Notes under the pieces: generated by a model
Seen by the model: the letters and a program-made list of their open reading frames with translations, nothing else
Databases searched by the model: none
What the model was told of the DNA's origin: nothing
Made by a program: the position numbers and the translations under genes
In this document: in pieces, positions 42,322-49,246 of the stretch
How the letters are laid out: each line of letters opens with the position of its first letter
Position numbering within the stretch: position 1 is the stretch's first letter
Assembly: GCA_934248055.1 (NCBI GenBank)
Contig: CAKQKI010000002.1
Location: 124,001 to 188,000 of the forward strand
Direction: 5' to 3'
Length of the DNA: 64,000 bases
DNA from: an uncultured Clostridia bacterium
Lineage (GTDB): Bacteria; Bacillota; Clostridia; Christensenellales; Borkfalkiaceae

Positions 42322-42347
42322 AATAAAAAAAACGGGGTTTAACCCGT
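42322..42347 (-). terminator. Terminator after recX
   Basis: Stem ACGGG/CCCGT (42332-42347) with an A/T-rich loop followed on the minus strand by TTTTTTTT. It ends the tyrS-yigZ-recX transcription unit. Confidence 0.75.
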
Positions 42348-42375
42348 CTTTCAGCCGCAAGCGACCGACTTGCTT

Positions 42376-42999
42376 TTAATCCGTACCTTCTTCCGTTTCC
42401 GTCGCCTTTTTCGCCGCGTACGAACTGTCTTCGTAAGAAAACCCTTTCGAAATGAGATATTTATAACATTTTTGCATGGTTTTCAGGTCTTTTTCCTTAT
42501 GGCGAACGTACTTTTCCGCCAACATAAGCGCGGTGCTCTCTTCGTTTTCGATTCCGCTCACCGCTTTTTCGGCTATATCTTCCGTAACTCCTTTCATTTT
42601 TAATTCGGCTTTTAAAAGCCTTTTCCCTTTTTTCGCGGAGTAAGACGAAACGTAACGCTTTGAATAATCTTCGTCGCAAATAAAAGAATATCCTTTAAGT
42701 TTTTCTGTCGCCGCGTTTATAACTTCGTCGGAATAACCGTAAGTTTTAAGTTTGTCGCGCACGGATTTTTCCGTTTTTACGCTTTTTGAAAGCATATTAA
42801 GCGACGAGTTGAAAGCAGACTGCGTTTCGGACTGAAAAACTATCTCTTTAAGTTCGTTTTCGTCAATCTGCCTGCCCGTTTTTATCCTGTATAAATGCGC
42901 CGTTATCGAATCTATACCGCAAAAGTATTCTCCGTCAAGGAAAACGCTTACTCTTTTCGGGTTTTTTATCTGCGGTCTGACGTCCGTTACGGTTTTCAT
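42376..42999 (-). CDS. recX: RecA regulatory protein RecX
   Basis: 207 residues. It has the three-helix repeat pattern of RecX: SSLNMLSKSVKTEKSVRDKL, then KTYGYSDEVINAATEKLKGY, then DEDYSKRYVSSY, followed by LLKAELKMKGVTEDIAEKAV. RecX modulates RecA filament growth. The N-terminus with FLDGEYFCGIDSITA is the Firmicutes type. It overlaps yigZ by 4 bp in the tyrS operon, an unusual partnership; recA is not in this window. Confidence 0.85.
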   Translation of the reverse strand: MKTVTDVRPQIKNPKRVSVFLDGEYFCGIDSITAHLYRIKTGRQIDENELKEIVFQSETQSAFNSSLNMLSKSVKTEKSVRDKLKTYGYSDEVINAATEKLKGYSFICDEDYSKRYVSSYSAKKGKRLLKAELKMKGVTEDIAEKAVSGIENEESTALMLAEKYVRHKEKDLKTMQKCYKYLISKGFSYEDSSYAAKKATETEEGTD

Positions 43000-43634
43000 G
43001 TTTTATACTCCGAATATTCCTGTTTTATCGTAAAAATCTGCGATTTTCCCGCGGATAAATCGGCAACTTTCGCTTTTATTTTTTCAAAATCTTCAACGGG
43101 AACGGCAAAAGTTATAGTCGCCCCGTTATCGTTGAAAACGGAATTTATAAACGAAGTTTTCTCCCCCGACAGATACGCCGATATTTTAGGATAAACCTGA
43201 AAACTTACTTCCGCTTTTAAAAAGCAAGAATAAATAAATTCTGAAATCCCCGACTTTTCAAGGCAATTTTTAACGCTTTCGGAATAGGCGCGCGAAAGAC
43301 CGCCCGTTCCGAGTTTTATGCCGCCGAAATATCGCGTTACGACCGCCGCAACCCGCCTTAAACCTTTTTGCTTTAAAACTTCGAGCATAGGCAGCCCCGC
43401 CGTACCCTGCGGCTCGCCGTCGTCTGAAAATTTAGCGAAAAACCCGCCGTTATCGGCAATATAGGCGTAGCAGTTATGAGTCGCGTCTTTATATTTTGCG
43501 CGAACGGACGACACGAACGCTTTCGCTTCGTCTTCCCCGTCAACTCTTTTAACGCTCGTTATAAACTTCGATTTTTCTATGGTTATTTCCGCCGAGCAGT
43601 CGGTTTTTATTGAAAAAAACCTTTCGTTTTTCAT
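42996..43634 (-). CDS. yigZ: YigZ/IMPACT family protein
   Basis: 212 residues. The N-terminal IMPACT domain has EITIEKSKFITSVKRVDGED, then NCYAYI, then FSDDGEPQGTAGLPMLEVL and VVTRYFGGIKLGTGGLSRAY, all diagnostic of the family. The C-terminal domain is a DUF1949 ferredoxin-like fold. The bacterial function is not settled; a role in translation or RNA binding has been suggested. The ATG overlaps the tyrS stop by one base (TAATG). Confidence 0.92.
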   Translation of the reverse strand: MKNERFFSIKTDCSAEITIEKSKFITSVKRVDGEDEAKAFVSSVRAKYKDATHNCYAYIADNGGFFAKFSDDGEPQGTAGLPMLEVLKQKGLRRVAAVVTRYFGGIKLGTGGLSRAYSESVKNCLEKSGISEFIYSCFLKAEVSFQVYPKISAYLSGEKTSFINSVFNDNGATITFAVPVEDFEKIKAKVADLSAGKSQIFTIKQEYSEYKT

Positions 43635-44842
43635 TATTTAAGAATTACCCTGTAATGAATTTTTTTACCTTTATGGAGAATGAATTCGCCTGCTTTTTTA
43701 TATTTTTCAAGGCTTAAATCGGAAACGGAAATTTTATCGTCGTTTATCGAAACGCCGCCGCCTTCGATAAGCCTTCTCGCTTCCCCGCGCGACTTGCAAA
43801 GTTCTACCGCAACGAGCGCGTCGATTACGGTTTCGGAATCGGCAGGTATTTCCTTTAACGGCATATCTTCAAAGTTGCCGCCGCCGAACGCCGCTTTCGT
43901 CTTTCTGAGCGCGTCTTCCGCCTGCTCTTCGCCGTGAACGAGTTTCGTAAGTTCGTAAGCGAGAATTTCTTTCGCTCTGTTTAAATCTGCGCCCTGCCAC
44001 GATTCCATTTTATCTATCTCTTCTACGGGCAGGAAAGTAAGCATTCGTATGCATTTCAGAACGTCGTTATCGTCTACGTTTCTCCAGTACTGATAGAATT
44101 CGAACGGCGACGTTTTATCCGGATCGAGCCATACCGCTCCTTTTGCGGTTTTACCCATTTTCTTGCCTTCGGAATTCATAAGAAGGGTTATCGTCATGGC
44201 GTAAGCGTCTTTTCCGAGTTTTTTTCTTATAAGTTCGGTGCCGCCGAGCATATTCGACCACTGATCGTCGCCGCCGAACTGCATATTGCACCCGTAATTT
44301 TTAAAAAGATAATAAAAGTCGTAAGACTGCATTATCATATAGTTGAATTCGAGAAAAGAAAGCCCTTTTTCCATTCTTTGCTTGTAGCACTCCGCCCTGA
44401 GCATATTGTTCACGGAAAAACATCCGCCCACTTCTCTCAATAAATCCACGTAATTGAGTTTTAAAAGCCAGTCGGCGTTGTTTACCATAATAGCGGCGTT
44501 TTCGCCGTCGAATTTAATAAATTTCGACATCTGCTTTTTAAAGCATTCGCAATTATGGTCTATCGTTTCTTTCGTCATCATCGAACGCATATCCGTTCTT
44601 CCCGACGGATCGCCTATATGCCCCGTGCCGCCGCCGAGCAGAACGACGGGGCGATTGCCTGCTTCCTGCAATCTTTTCATTAAGCAAAGAGCCATAAAAT
44701 GACCTACGTGCAAACTGTCTGCCGTCGGGTCGAAGCCTATATAAAAAGTTGCTTTGCCGTTGTTTACGAGTTCTTTAATCTCGTTTTCGTCGGTTACCTG
44801 CGCTATAAGACCTCTTCTTTGAAGTTCTTCGTAAATTTTCAT
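43634..44842 (-). CDS. tyrS: Tyrosyl-tRNA synthetase
   Basis: 402-residue class I synthetase. The start was placed at the ATG at 44842 (MKIYEELQRRGLIAQV), preceded by AGAGG; an in-frame codon 14 positions upstream lies in the T-box terminator region. Signatures are FDPTADSLHVGHFM (HIGH-type) and the loop GKKMGKTAKGAVWLD (KMSKS-type), in which the second part is modified as in other TyrRS. The C-terminal S4 domain has SRGEARRLIEGGGVSIND. It is the first gene of a T-box controlled operon with yigZ and recX. Confidence 0.97.
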   Translation of the reverse strand: MKIYEELQRRGLIAQVTDENEIKELVNNGKATFYIGFDPTADSLHVGHFMALCLMKRLQEAGNRPVVLLGGGTGHIGDPSGRTDMRSMMTKETIDHNCECFKKQMSKFIKFDGENAAIMVNNADWLLKLNYVDLLREVGGCFSVNNMLRAECYKQRMEKGLSFLEFNYMIMQSYDFYYLFKNYGCNMQFGGDDQWSNMLGGTELIRKKLGKDAYAMTITLLMNSEGKKMGKTAKGAVWLDPDKTSPFEFYQYWRNVDDNDVLKCIRMLTFLPVEEIDKMESWQGADLNRAKEILAYELTKLVHGEEQAEDALRKTKAAFGGGNFEDMPLKEIPADSETVIDALVAVELCKSRGEARRLIEGGGVSINDDKISVSDLSLEKYKKAGEFILHKGKKIHYRVILK

Positions 44843-44866
44843 AACAATCCTCTCTTTTTTCTTTAT

Positions 44867-45129
44867 AAAAAAACGCCCTTGCAAAAAATGCAGAGAGCGT
44901 TACACGCGTTACCATCTCTTTTCAAACGCCCCTCGCGGCGGCGTTCCTTATAAACTGAATAAAATAAACAGTTATCGCTGTAACGGGCGCGCCCCGTTCC
45001 GCCCTACTGAAAATTCAGACGGACCGCTCGTGAGTGTACTTCCCCGTATCCGCTATGCGCTTTCACCGCCCGCGCACTCTCTTTACGCCTTTGATTTCGG
45101 GTACTTCTCTCAGTCGTTGCGTTTAATAT
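44867..45129 (-). ncRNA. Tyrosine T-box leader riboswitch
   Basis: The 260-nt tyrS leader has the parts of a T-box. Stem I spans about 45025-45090, with GAGAGUG pairing towards CACUC; its specifier triplet is UAC (45036-45038, minus strand), a tyrosine codon, in the context GGGAAG-UAC-ACUC. The T-box sequence is UGGUAACGCG (around 44905-44914), which pairs with the tRNA acceptor end. The terminator AACGC...UGCA / UGCA...GCGUU (44872-44901) is followed by UUUUUUU. Uncharged tRNA-Tyr is expected to stabilise the antiterminator and allow tyrS-yigZ-recX expression. Confidence 0.9.
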
Positions 45130-45135
45130 ACCGCC

Positions 45136-45164
45136 ATTTTAACACGGCGGATAAAGTTTGTCAA
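45136..45164 (-). promoter_or_regulatory. Promoter of the tyrS T-box operon
   Basis: Minus-strand TTGACA (45159-45164) and TAAAAT (45136-45141) with a 17-bp spacer. The start is expected near 45129. Confidence 0.85.
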
Positions 45165-45165
45165 G

Positions 45166-45187
45166 CAAAAACGGGCAAATCGCCCGT
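45166..45187 (-). terminator. Terminator after the zinc-ribbon membrane protein gene
   Basis: Stem ACGGGC/GCCCGT (45171-45187, loop aaatc), followed on the minus strand by TTTTTGC. It abuts the -35 box of the tyrS promoter. Confidence 0.75.
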
Positions 45188-45207
45188 ACAGCCGCGCCCG
45201 AACGGTT

Positions 45208-45717
45208 TTATTTTTGCTTTGCGTCTTCGGGTTCGACGGTCGAGCCGCAATATTCGCAAACGTAATTGACGCCGTTATAATAAACGGTGCCGCCGCAGTG
45301 TTTGCATCTTACGGAATTAACGTCTTTCCCCGTTTGCTTGCGGTTAGTGTTAAGATATAAAACCCCGTCTTTGAAAACAAAGCCTTTAAGGTATCCGCCG
45401 CTTATTAAAACGTTTATCGCCGAAGTTATCTCTTCGGGTTTTTTCATAAGATGCGCCGCCATTTCGTCTACCCTGTACATATTCTCTTCCGTAACGAGCC
45501 GAAGAACGGTTTCGTATTGCCTGTTGGTGGCAAACAGCGACCACGCTATGGGGCAGCCGTAAAATGAAACGGCGGTCATAACTATTCCCGAAATCAAAAG
45601 CGGAGTTATTCCGTTGATCGCTCCGTATATTATAGAGAATATCCCCGCGGGAAAAGAAATGCTTAAAACTATCGCCAACGCTTTCAGAGCGTTGATTTTT
45701 TTTCTGAAATTTTTCAT
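45208..45717 (-). CDS. Membrane protein with winged-helix-like middle and C-terminal zinc ribbon
   Basis: 169 residues if started at 45717 (MKNFRKKINALKALAIVLSI). Two membrane segments lie in the first 70 residues. The middle (NRQYETVLRLVTEENMYRVD, then EEITSAINVLISGGYLKGFV) looks like a winged-helix/PCI-type segment. The C-terminal zinc ribbon is CKHCGG...CEYCGS. No named family was recognised. The start coincides with the predicted transcription start, so the mRNA is probably leaderless. It is transcribed alone, divergent from the TIGR01906-type gene. Confidence 0.6.
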   Translation of the reverse strand: MKNFRKKINALKALAIVLSISFPAGIFSIIYGAINGITPLLISGIVMTAVSFYGCPIAWSLFATNRQYETVLRLVTEENMYRVDEMAAHLMKKPEEITSAINVLISGGYLKGFVFKDGVLYLNTNRKQTGKDVNSVRCKHCGGTVYYNGVNYVCEYCGSTVEPEDAKQK

Positions 45718-45723
45718 AGCGAT

Positions 45724-45752
45724 ATTATATAACATAATTTTTTAATCGTCAA
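45724..45752 (-). promoter_or_regulatory. Promoter for a leaderless mRNA (minus strand)
   Basis: Minus-strand TTGACG (45747-45752) and TATAAT (45724-45729), spacer 17 bp. Only 6 nt separate the -10 box from the ATG at 45717, which leaves no room for a ribosome binding site. Confidence 0.75.
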
Positions 45753-45761
45753 GACCGTTCG

Positions 45762-45790
45762 TTGACTTTTTAATTTTTTTCGTCTATAAT
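45762..45790 (+). promoter_or_regulatory. Promoter for a leaderless mRNA (plus strand)
   Basis: Plus-strand TTGACT (45762-45767) and TATAAT (45785-45790), spacer 17 bp, 6 nt before the ATG at 45797. It mirrors the divergent promoter only 10 bp away. Confidence 0.75.
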
Positions 45791-45796
45791 TTATTT

Positions 45797-46468
45797 ATGA
45801 AAGCAAAGAACGATTTTCTTACGATACTTTTCATCATAGCGCTTGTTTTTCTTACGCTTACCTTTTCGATAGGGTTGCCCATATATTTCCGCCCGTTTTA
45901 CTACGCTCAGATAAAATCGTTCGAAGCGACGGAAAGCGGCGCGTATTCTTACTCGCAGATAAAACGCGCTTACGACGATATTCTGAATTATCTCACACTG
46001 CCCGCTCAAAAATTTTCGTCGGGCGAACTTAAATTTTCCGAAAGCGGGGCCGAGCATTTCAAAGACTGCAAAGTTTTATTCGATTTAAACCTTGCGGTTA
46101 TGGCAATATCCGCAGTAACCGTTATCGTTCTTTTAATTCTGAACGGAAAAAAGATAATAACTCTTCGCTCGTTCAAAGGACTGTCGCCGCTTTTTTACGG
46201 CGGAGCGGCGGCGATAACCTTGCCCGTAATACTCGGCGGGCTTATATCCGCGGACTTTGAAAAAGCCTTCTTAATCTTTCACAAAATATTTTTCCCGGGG
46301 AAAGACAACTGGACTTTCGACCCGCAGGCAGACGAAATAATCAACTATATGCCCGAAGAATTTTTTATGCGTTGCGCGATTCTTATAGGCGCGGCGATAC
46401 TCGTGATTTCCGTTTCGTTTATAGTTTACGGAATAATAATGAAAAGAAAAAATGGAAAACAATTATAA
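45797..46468 (+). CDS. TIGR01906-family integral membrane protein (DUF1461)
   Basis: 223 residues with about five membrane segments. The conserved motif FHKIFFPGKDNWTFDPQADE, followed by IINYMPEEFFMR, is the hallmark of the TIGR01906/DUF1461 family, related to a Lit-like membrane lipoprotein-modifying group. The function of this family is not established; some Firmicutes relatives have been linked to lipoprotein N-terminal acyl changes. It overlaps the acyl-ACP thioesterase gene by 17 bp, so a connection to acyl groups is plausible. Confidence 0.75.
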   Translation: MKAKNDFLTILFIIALVFLTLTFSIGLPIYFRPFYYAQIKSFEATESGAYSYSQIKRAYDDILNYLTLPAQKFSSGELKFSESGAEHFKDCKVLFDLNLAVMAISAVTVIVLLILNGKKIITLRSFKGLSPLFYGGAAAITLPVILGGLISADFEKAFLIFHKIFFPGKDNWTFDPQADEIINYMPEEFFMRCAILIGAAILVISVSFIVYGIIMKRKNGKQL

Positions 46469-47177
46469 ATCGATATCAAAAATCAGATATTCGGAAGTAG
46501 ACAAAAACTATGAAATGCGTTTTGACGCCATTCTCGACGCTTTTCAGAATTTAACCACATTTCATTCTTACGAAATGAAAATAGACAAAGAATCTTTAAA
46601 ATCTTCGTCGAACGGCTTCTTCGTGATAACGAGAATGAAATTTTCGTTTGACAGCCCCCTTATTCTCGGCGAAGACGCGGAATTTATCACCTATCCCGAA
46701 AAGGTAACAACGTTAAGATTTTACCGCGGCTTTGAAATAAACGGCGAAAACGGCAAACGGGTCAAAGGGTACTCTGAGTGGTGCGTTCTCGATTGCGATA
46801 CTCTTATGCCGAGAAAATCAGACACGGTCGCGTACCCGCACGATTTACCCGTGTTCAAATACTTTGAAGACCCTTCTTTTATAAGATTCAACGAAATAAC
46901 GTCCGAAAAAGACGAAGTTTATCGTTACGCCGTCAAGTCGACCGATATAGACGGAAACGGCCATACGAACAACGCCGCTTACTCGAGAATGGCTGTAAAC
47001 GCCTTTTCGCCCGACGAATTCGGGGCGGAAAATTTCAGGGGTTTTGAAATCGACTTTATATCGCAAACTTATTACGACGACGAAATCGCCGTGTATAAAA
47101 AGAAAACGAACGCAGGAGTTTACGTTGAAGGCAAACTGAACGACAAGCCCGTTTTCAAATCGCTGTTTAAAAAATAA
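46452..47177 (+). CDS. Acyl-ACP thioesterase
   Basis: 241 residues with two hot-dog domains. The N-terminal part has YSEVDKNYEMRFDAILDAFQ; the C-terminal domain carries the DIDGNGHTNNAAYSRM segment, matching the catalytic D-x-N-x-H-x-N-N of FatA/FatB-type enzymes. Family members release free fatty acids from acyl-ACP. In this genome free fatty acids could be reactivated by FakA/FakB, closing a remodelling loop. Its start overlaps the preceding membrane protein gene by 17 bp. A hairpin terminator follows. Confidence 0.9.
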   Translation: MENNYKSISKIRYSEVDKNYEMRFDAILDAFQNLTTFHSYEMKIDKESLKSSSNGFFVITRMKFSFDSPLILGEDAEFITYPEKVTTLRFYRGFEINGENGKRVKGYSEWCVLDCDTLMPRKSDTVAYPHDLPVFKYFEDPSFIRFNEITSEKDEVYRYAVKSTDIDGNGHTNNAAYSRMAVNAFSPDEFGAENFRGFEIDFISQTYYDDEIAVYKKKTNAGVYVEGKLNDKPVFKSLFKK

Positions 47178-47220
47178 CCGCAAAAAGCGCGTCCCCATTA
47201 GGGATTTTTAGTACATTGTA

Positions 47221-47257
47221 AAAGGGTAGCAAATTTTGCTACCCTTTGTCTTTTTTG
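47221..47257 (+). terminator. Terminator after the acyl-ACP thioesterase gene
   Basis: Stem AAAGGGTAGCA/TGCTACCCTTT (47221-47247) followed by GTCTTTTTTG. The stem also begins with an A-run, so it could work from either direction. Confidence 0.85.
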
Positions 47258-47264
47258 CTTTGCA

Positions 47265-47425
47265 AACAGTTATATTTTCAGAACAAGTCTAAAAGTTATA
47301 TTTCGACTTTCAGCCGAAGTTATATTATATTTGCCTTAACTTCTCTCGAAGAGAGAAATAACACTTTGCTGAAAGCAAAATATAACTGCGTTAGCAATAT
47401 AACTTGCCGTAGGGCAAATATAGTT
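47265..47425. repeat. Nested mini-hairpin array bordered by GTTATATT / AATATAAC
   Basis: Three GTTATATT copies on the left (47269, 47295, 47319) and three complementary AATATAAC-type copies on the right (47379, 47396, 47417; the last imperfect) nest like brackets. Between them are short hairpins: TTCG/CGAA (47302-47318), TTCTCTC/GAGAGAA (47341-47357), TTTGC/GCAAA (47365-47379), GC-gtta-GC and TTGCC/GGCAA (47404-47417). The RNA would be a long branched hairpin. I know of similar hairpin-rich repeats in gut Clostridia but no assigned function. Confidence 0.65.
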
Positions 47426-47459
47426 GCGGCGTAGCGATAAATCCCTATCGCTACGCCGC
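47426..47459. repeat. Strong palindrome, copy 1
   Basis: Perfect 14-bp stem GCGGCGTAGCGATA / TATCGCTACGCCGC with loop aatccc. Nearly the same palindrome occurs at 53846-53876, which makes it a small interspersed repeat. Confidence 0.75.
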
Positions 47460-47476
47460 TAAAAGCGCGCTTTTTT

Positions 47477-47510
47477 AAAGCACTCTACCGTGAGTAGAGT
47501 GCTTTTCGTT
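47477..47510 (+). terminator. Second terminator-like hairpin in the intergenic region
   Basis: Perfect stem AAAGCACTCTAC / GTAGAGTGCTTT (47477-47504, loop cgtga), followed by TTCGTT. A small palindrome AAAAGCGCGCTTTT (47461-47474) with a T-run lies just before it. It insulates the following promoter from the hairpin array. Confidence 0.6.
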
Positions 47511-47619
47511 TTCAGTGGAGACGTTTTTTTATTCGGTGGAGCGATTCTCGTTTTAAATAGAGAGCGCGCCCGATTATATAGAGTAAAACGCCTGCTTATT
47601 AGAGTTTAAACGGTTTACG
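47494..47619 (+). repeat. Short motif repeated exactly every 21 nt before a promoter
   Basis: Hexamers of the form (G/A/T)T(A/G)GAG begin at 47494, 47515, 47536, 47557, 47578 and 47599: GTAGAG, GTGGAG, GTGGAG, ATAGAG, ATAGAG and TTAGAG. The period is 21 in every case. The 15 bases between them are not conserved apart from a tendency to CG and T-rich tails. The first copy lies in the terminator-like hairpin and may be coincidental. The last unit ends at the -35 box of the next promoter. Confidence 0.6.
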
Positions 47620-47642
47620 CCGAAATTTTAAAAGTATATACT
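47614..47642 (+). promoter_or_regulatory. Promoter of the acyltransferase-glycosyltransferase operon (leaderless)
   Basis: TTTACG (47614-47619) and TATACT (47637-47642) with a 17-bp spacer. Six nt separate the -10 box from the ATG at 47649, the same geometry as the two divergent promoters near 45.75 kb. No ribosome binding site is present. Confidence 0.6.
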
Positions 47643-47648
47643 GAAAGC

Positions 47649-48422
47649 ATGCAAAAGGTAATTTATTTTTCAGACGAGTTGACCGACGAGTTTTCTTCGG
47701 TTAAAATCGAGCCTAAAAAAATAGACGGAAATTACGAATACTTAAAACGCGGGGTTTTTAAAAGCGCGCTTTCGTTTTTTTTATACAGGATAATATTTAC
47801 CCCTTTTTCTTATTTGTTTTTAAAAATAAGATACGCCCATAAAATTATAGGACGCGAAAAAATAAAAAATATAAAGGGCGGCTATTTCGTTTACGGCAAT
47901 CACACGAGCGCGGCGGCGGATCCGTTCGTTCCGTCGTTTGCGTTTTTTCCGAAAAACGTAAAGGTTATATGCAATCCCGAAAACGTTTCTATGGCGGTTC
48001 TCGGAAAAATAAACGAATATATCGGCGCGCTTCCGCTGCCTTCGGATATAAACGCGACTAAAAATTTTATCGGTGCGATAGACGATTGCGTTAAACGAAA
48101 AAACGCGATATGCGTTTATCCCGAAGCGCATATATGGCCGTACTATACGAAAATAAGAAATTTCAAAGACGCGTCTTTCCGCTACCCCGTAAACGCGAAC
48201 GTTCCCGTTTTCACGTTTACAAACGTCTGGAAAAAGCGGAAAATTTTTAAAACTCCCGCGCTCGCCACTTATATAGACGGACCGTTTTATCCCGACGAAA
48301 CCCTTCCCGCTCCGCTCGCGAAAAAAGAACTCAGGAACAAAGCGTATGCGGCGATGACGAAAAGAAGCGAACTGTCCGATTACGACGGAATAATTTACAA
48401 AAAAAAGGAGAACGAGCAATGA
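47649..48422 (+). CDS. PlsC-like lysophospholipid acyltransferase
   Basis: 257 residues. One hydrophobic segment near 40-60 precedes the acyltransferase domain. The catalytic block is GNHTSAAADPFVPSF (His85 to Asp91), which is H-x5-D, one longer than the normal H-x4-D of PlsC. The motif VYPEAHIWPYYTKIRNFKDA and YPVNANVPVFTF are present. It resembles a Clostridia family annotated as 1-acyl-glycerol-3-phosphate acyltransferase. It is the first gene of an operon with two glycosyltransferases, so the acceptor may be a glycolipid. Confidence 0.8.
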   Translation: MQKVIYFSDELTDEFSSVKIEPKKIDGNYEYLKRGVFKSALSFFLYRIIFTPFSYLFLKIRYAHKIIGREKIKNIKGGYFVYGNHTSAAADPFVPSFAFFPKNVKVICNPENVSMAVLGKINEYIGALPLPSDINATKNFIGAIDDCVKRKNAICVYPEAHIWPYYTKIRNFKDASFRYPVNANVPVFTFTNVWKKRKIFKTPALATYIDGPFYPDETLPAPLAKKELRNKAYAAMTKRSELSDYDGIIYKKKENEQ

Positions 48423-49246
48423 TAAACCTGTTGTTTGCAGGAAACGAAAAAGTGTTCGACGGCGTTCTTTTATGCCTTTTATCTCTTATTTCAAGGCAAA
48501 AGGAAAATAACCCTTTAAACGTAATCATGCTTACTATGGACGTTACCCGCATAAAACCCGACTACACGCCCATTACCGAAAAACAGCGCGGATTTCTCGA
48601 AAAAATTTTAAAAGACGAAAACCCCGAAAGCAAAGTTACTCTTAAAGACGTAACGACCCTATATGAGAGCGAATTCAGACTCTGCCCCAACGAAAGCGCG
48701 TATTGTTCGCCGTATACCCTTATAAGGCTTTTCGCGGATAAAATTAAAGAAATTCCCGATAAAATTTTATATCTCGACGCAGACGTTATGTTCAACCGCG
48801 ACGTGCGCTTGTTATACGATTTTAACGTGTCGGACTTCGAATACGCCGCCGCAAGGGATAATTACGGCAGATTTCTTATCCGCCCCGATTATATCAACGC
48901 GGGCGTTCTGCTGTTTAATATGAAAAAATGTCGCGAAACGGGGATTTTTGAAAAAGCAAGAAAACTCATTAAAACGAAAAAACTCGTGTTTGCGGATCAG
49001 AGCGCGCTTATAAGAAGCACTACGAAGAAAAAATTGCTGTCATGCCGTTTTAACGATCAGAAATTTTTGTTTAAAAAAACCGTTATAAGGCATTTCAGCA
49101 AGCGGCTCTATTATTTTCCCTATCCGCACACCGACAATATAAAGCAATGGCACGTTGAAAAAGTGCATAAAGTTTTAAAATATCGCAATTTCGACGATAT
49201 TTACGATAAATATTTTACATTAAAGGAGCAATACGATGAAAAATAA
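48419..49246 (+). CDS. Family 8 glycosyltransferase
   Basis: 275 residues of GT8 type (galactosyl- or glucosyltransferase, GT-A fold). The metal-binding DxD is DAD at 120-122 in KILYLDADVMFNRD, followed by the conserved YINAGVLLFNMKKCRE segment and the HFSKRLYYFPYPHTDNIKQW block containing the second ligand set. It overlaps the acyltransferase gene by 4 bp and the next gene by 11 bp. The sugar and acceptor are not known. The C-terminus is short, without a membrane segment. Confidence 0.85.
   Translation: MINLLFAGNEKVFDGVLLCLLSLISRQKENNPLNVIMLTMDVTRIKPDYTPITEKQRGFLEKILKDENPESKVTLKDVTTLYESEFRLCPNESAYCSPYTLIRLFADKIKEIPDKILYLDADVMFNRDVRLLYDFNVSDFEYAAARDNYGRFLIRPDYINAGVLLFNMKKCRETGIFEKARKLIKTKKLVFADQSALIRSTTKKKLLSCRFNDQKFLFKKTVIRHFSKRLYYFPYPHTDNIKQWHVEKVHKVLKYRNFDDIYDKYFTLKEQYDEK

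Noticed and set aside
47494..47619. CRISPR array
   Set aside because: The repeated element is only about 6 nt long, far below a CRISPR repeat, with 15-nt gaps and no cas genes nearby.
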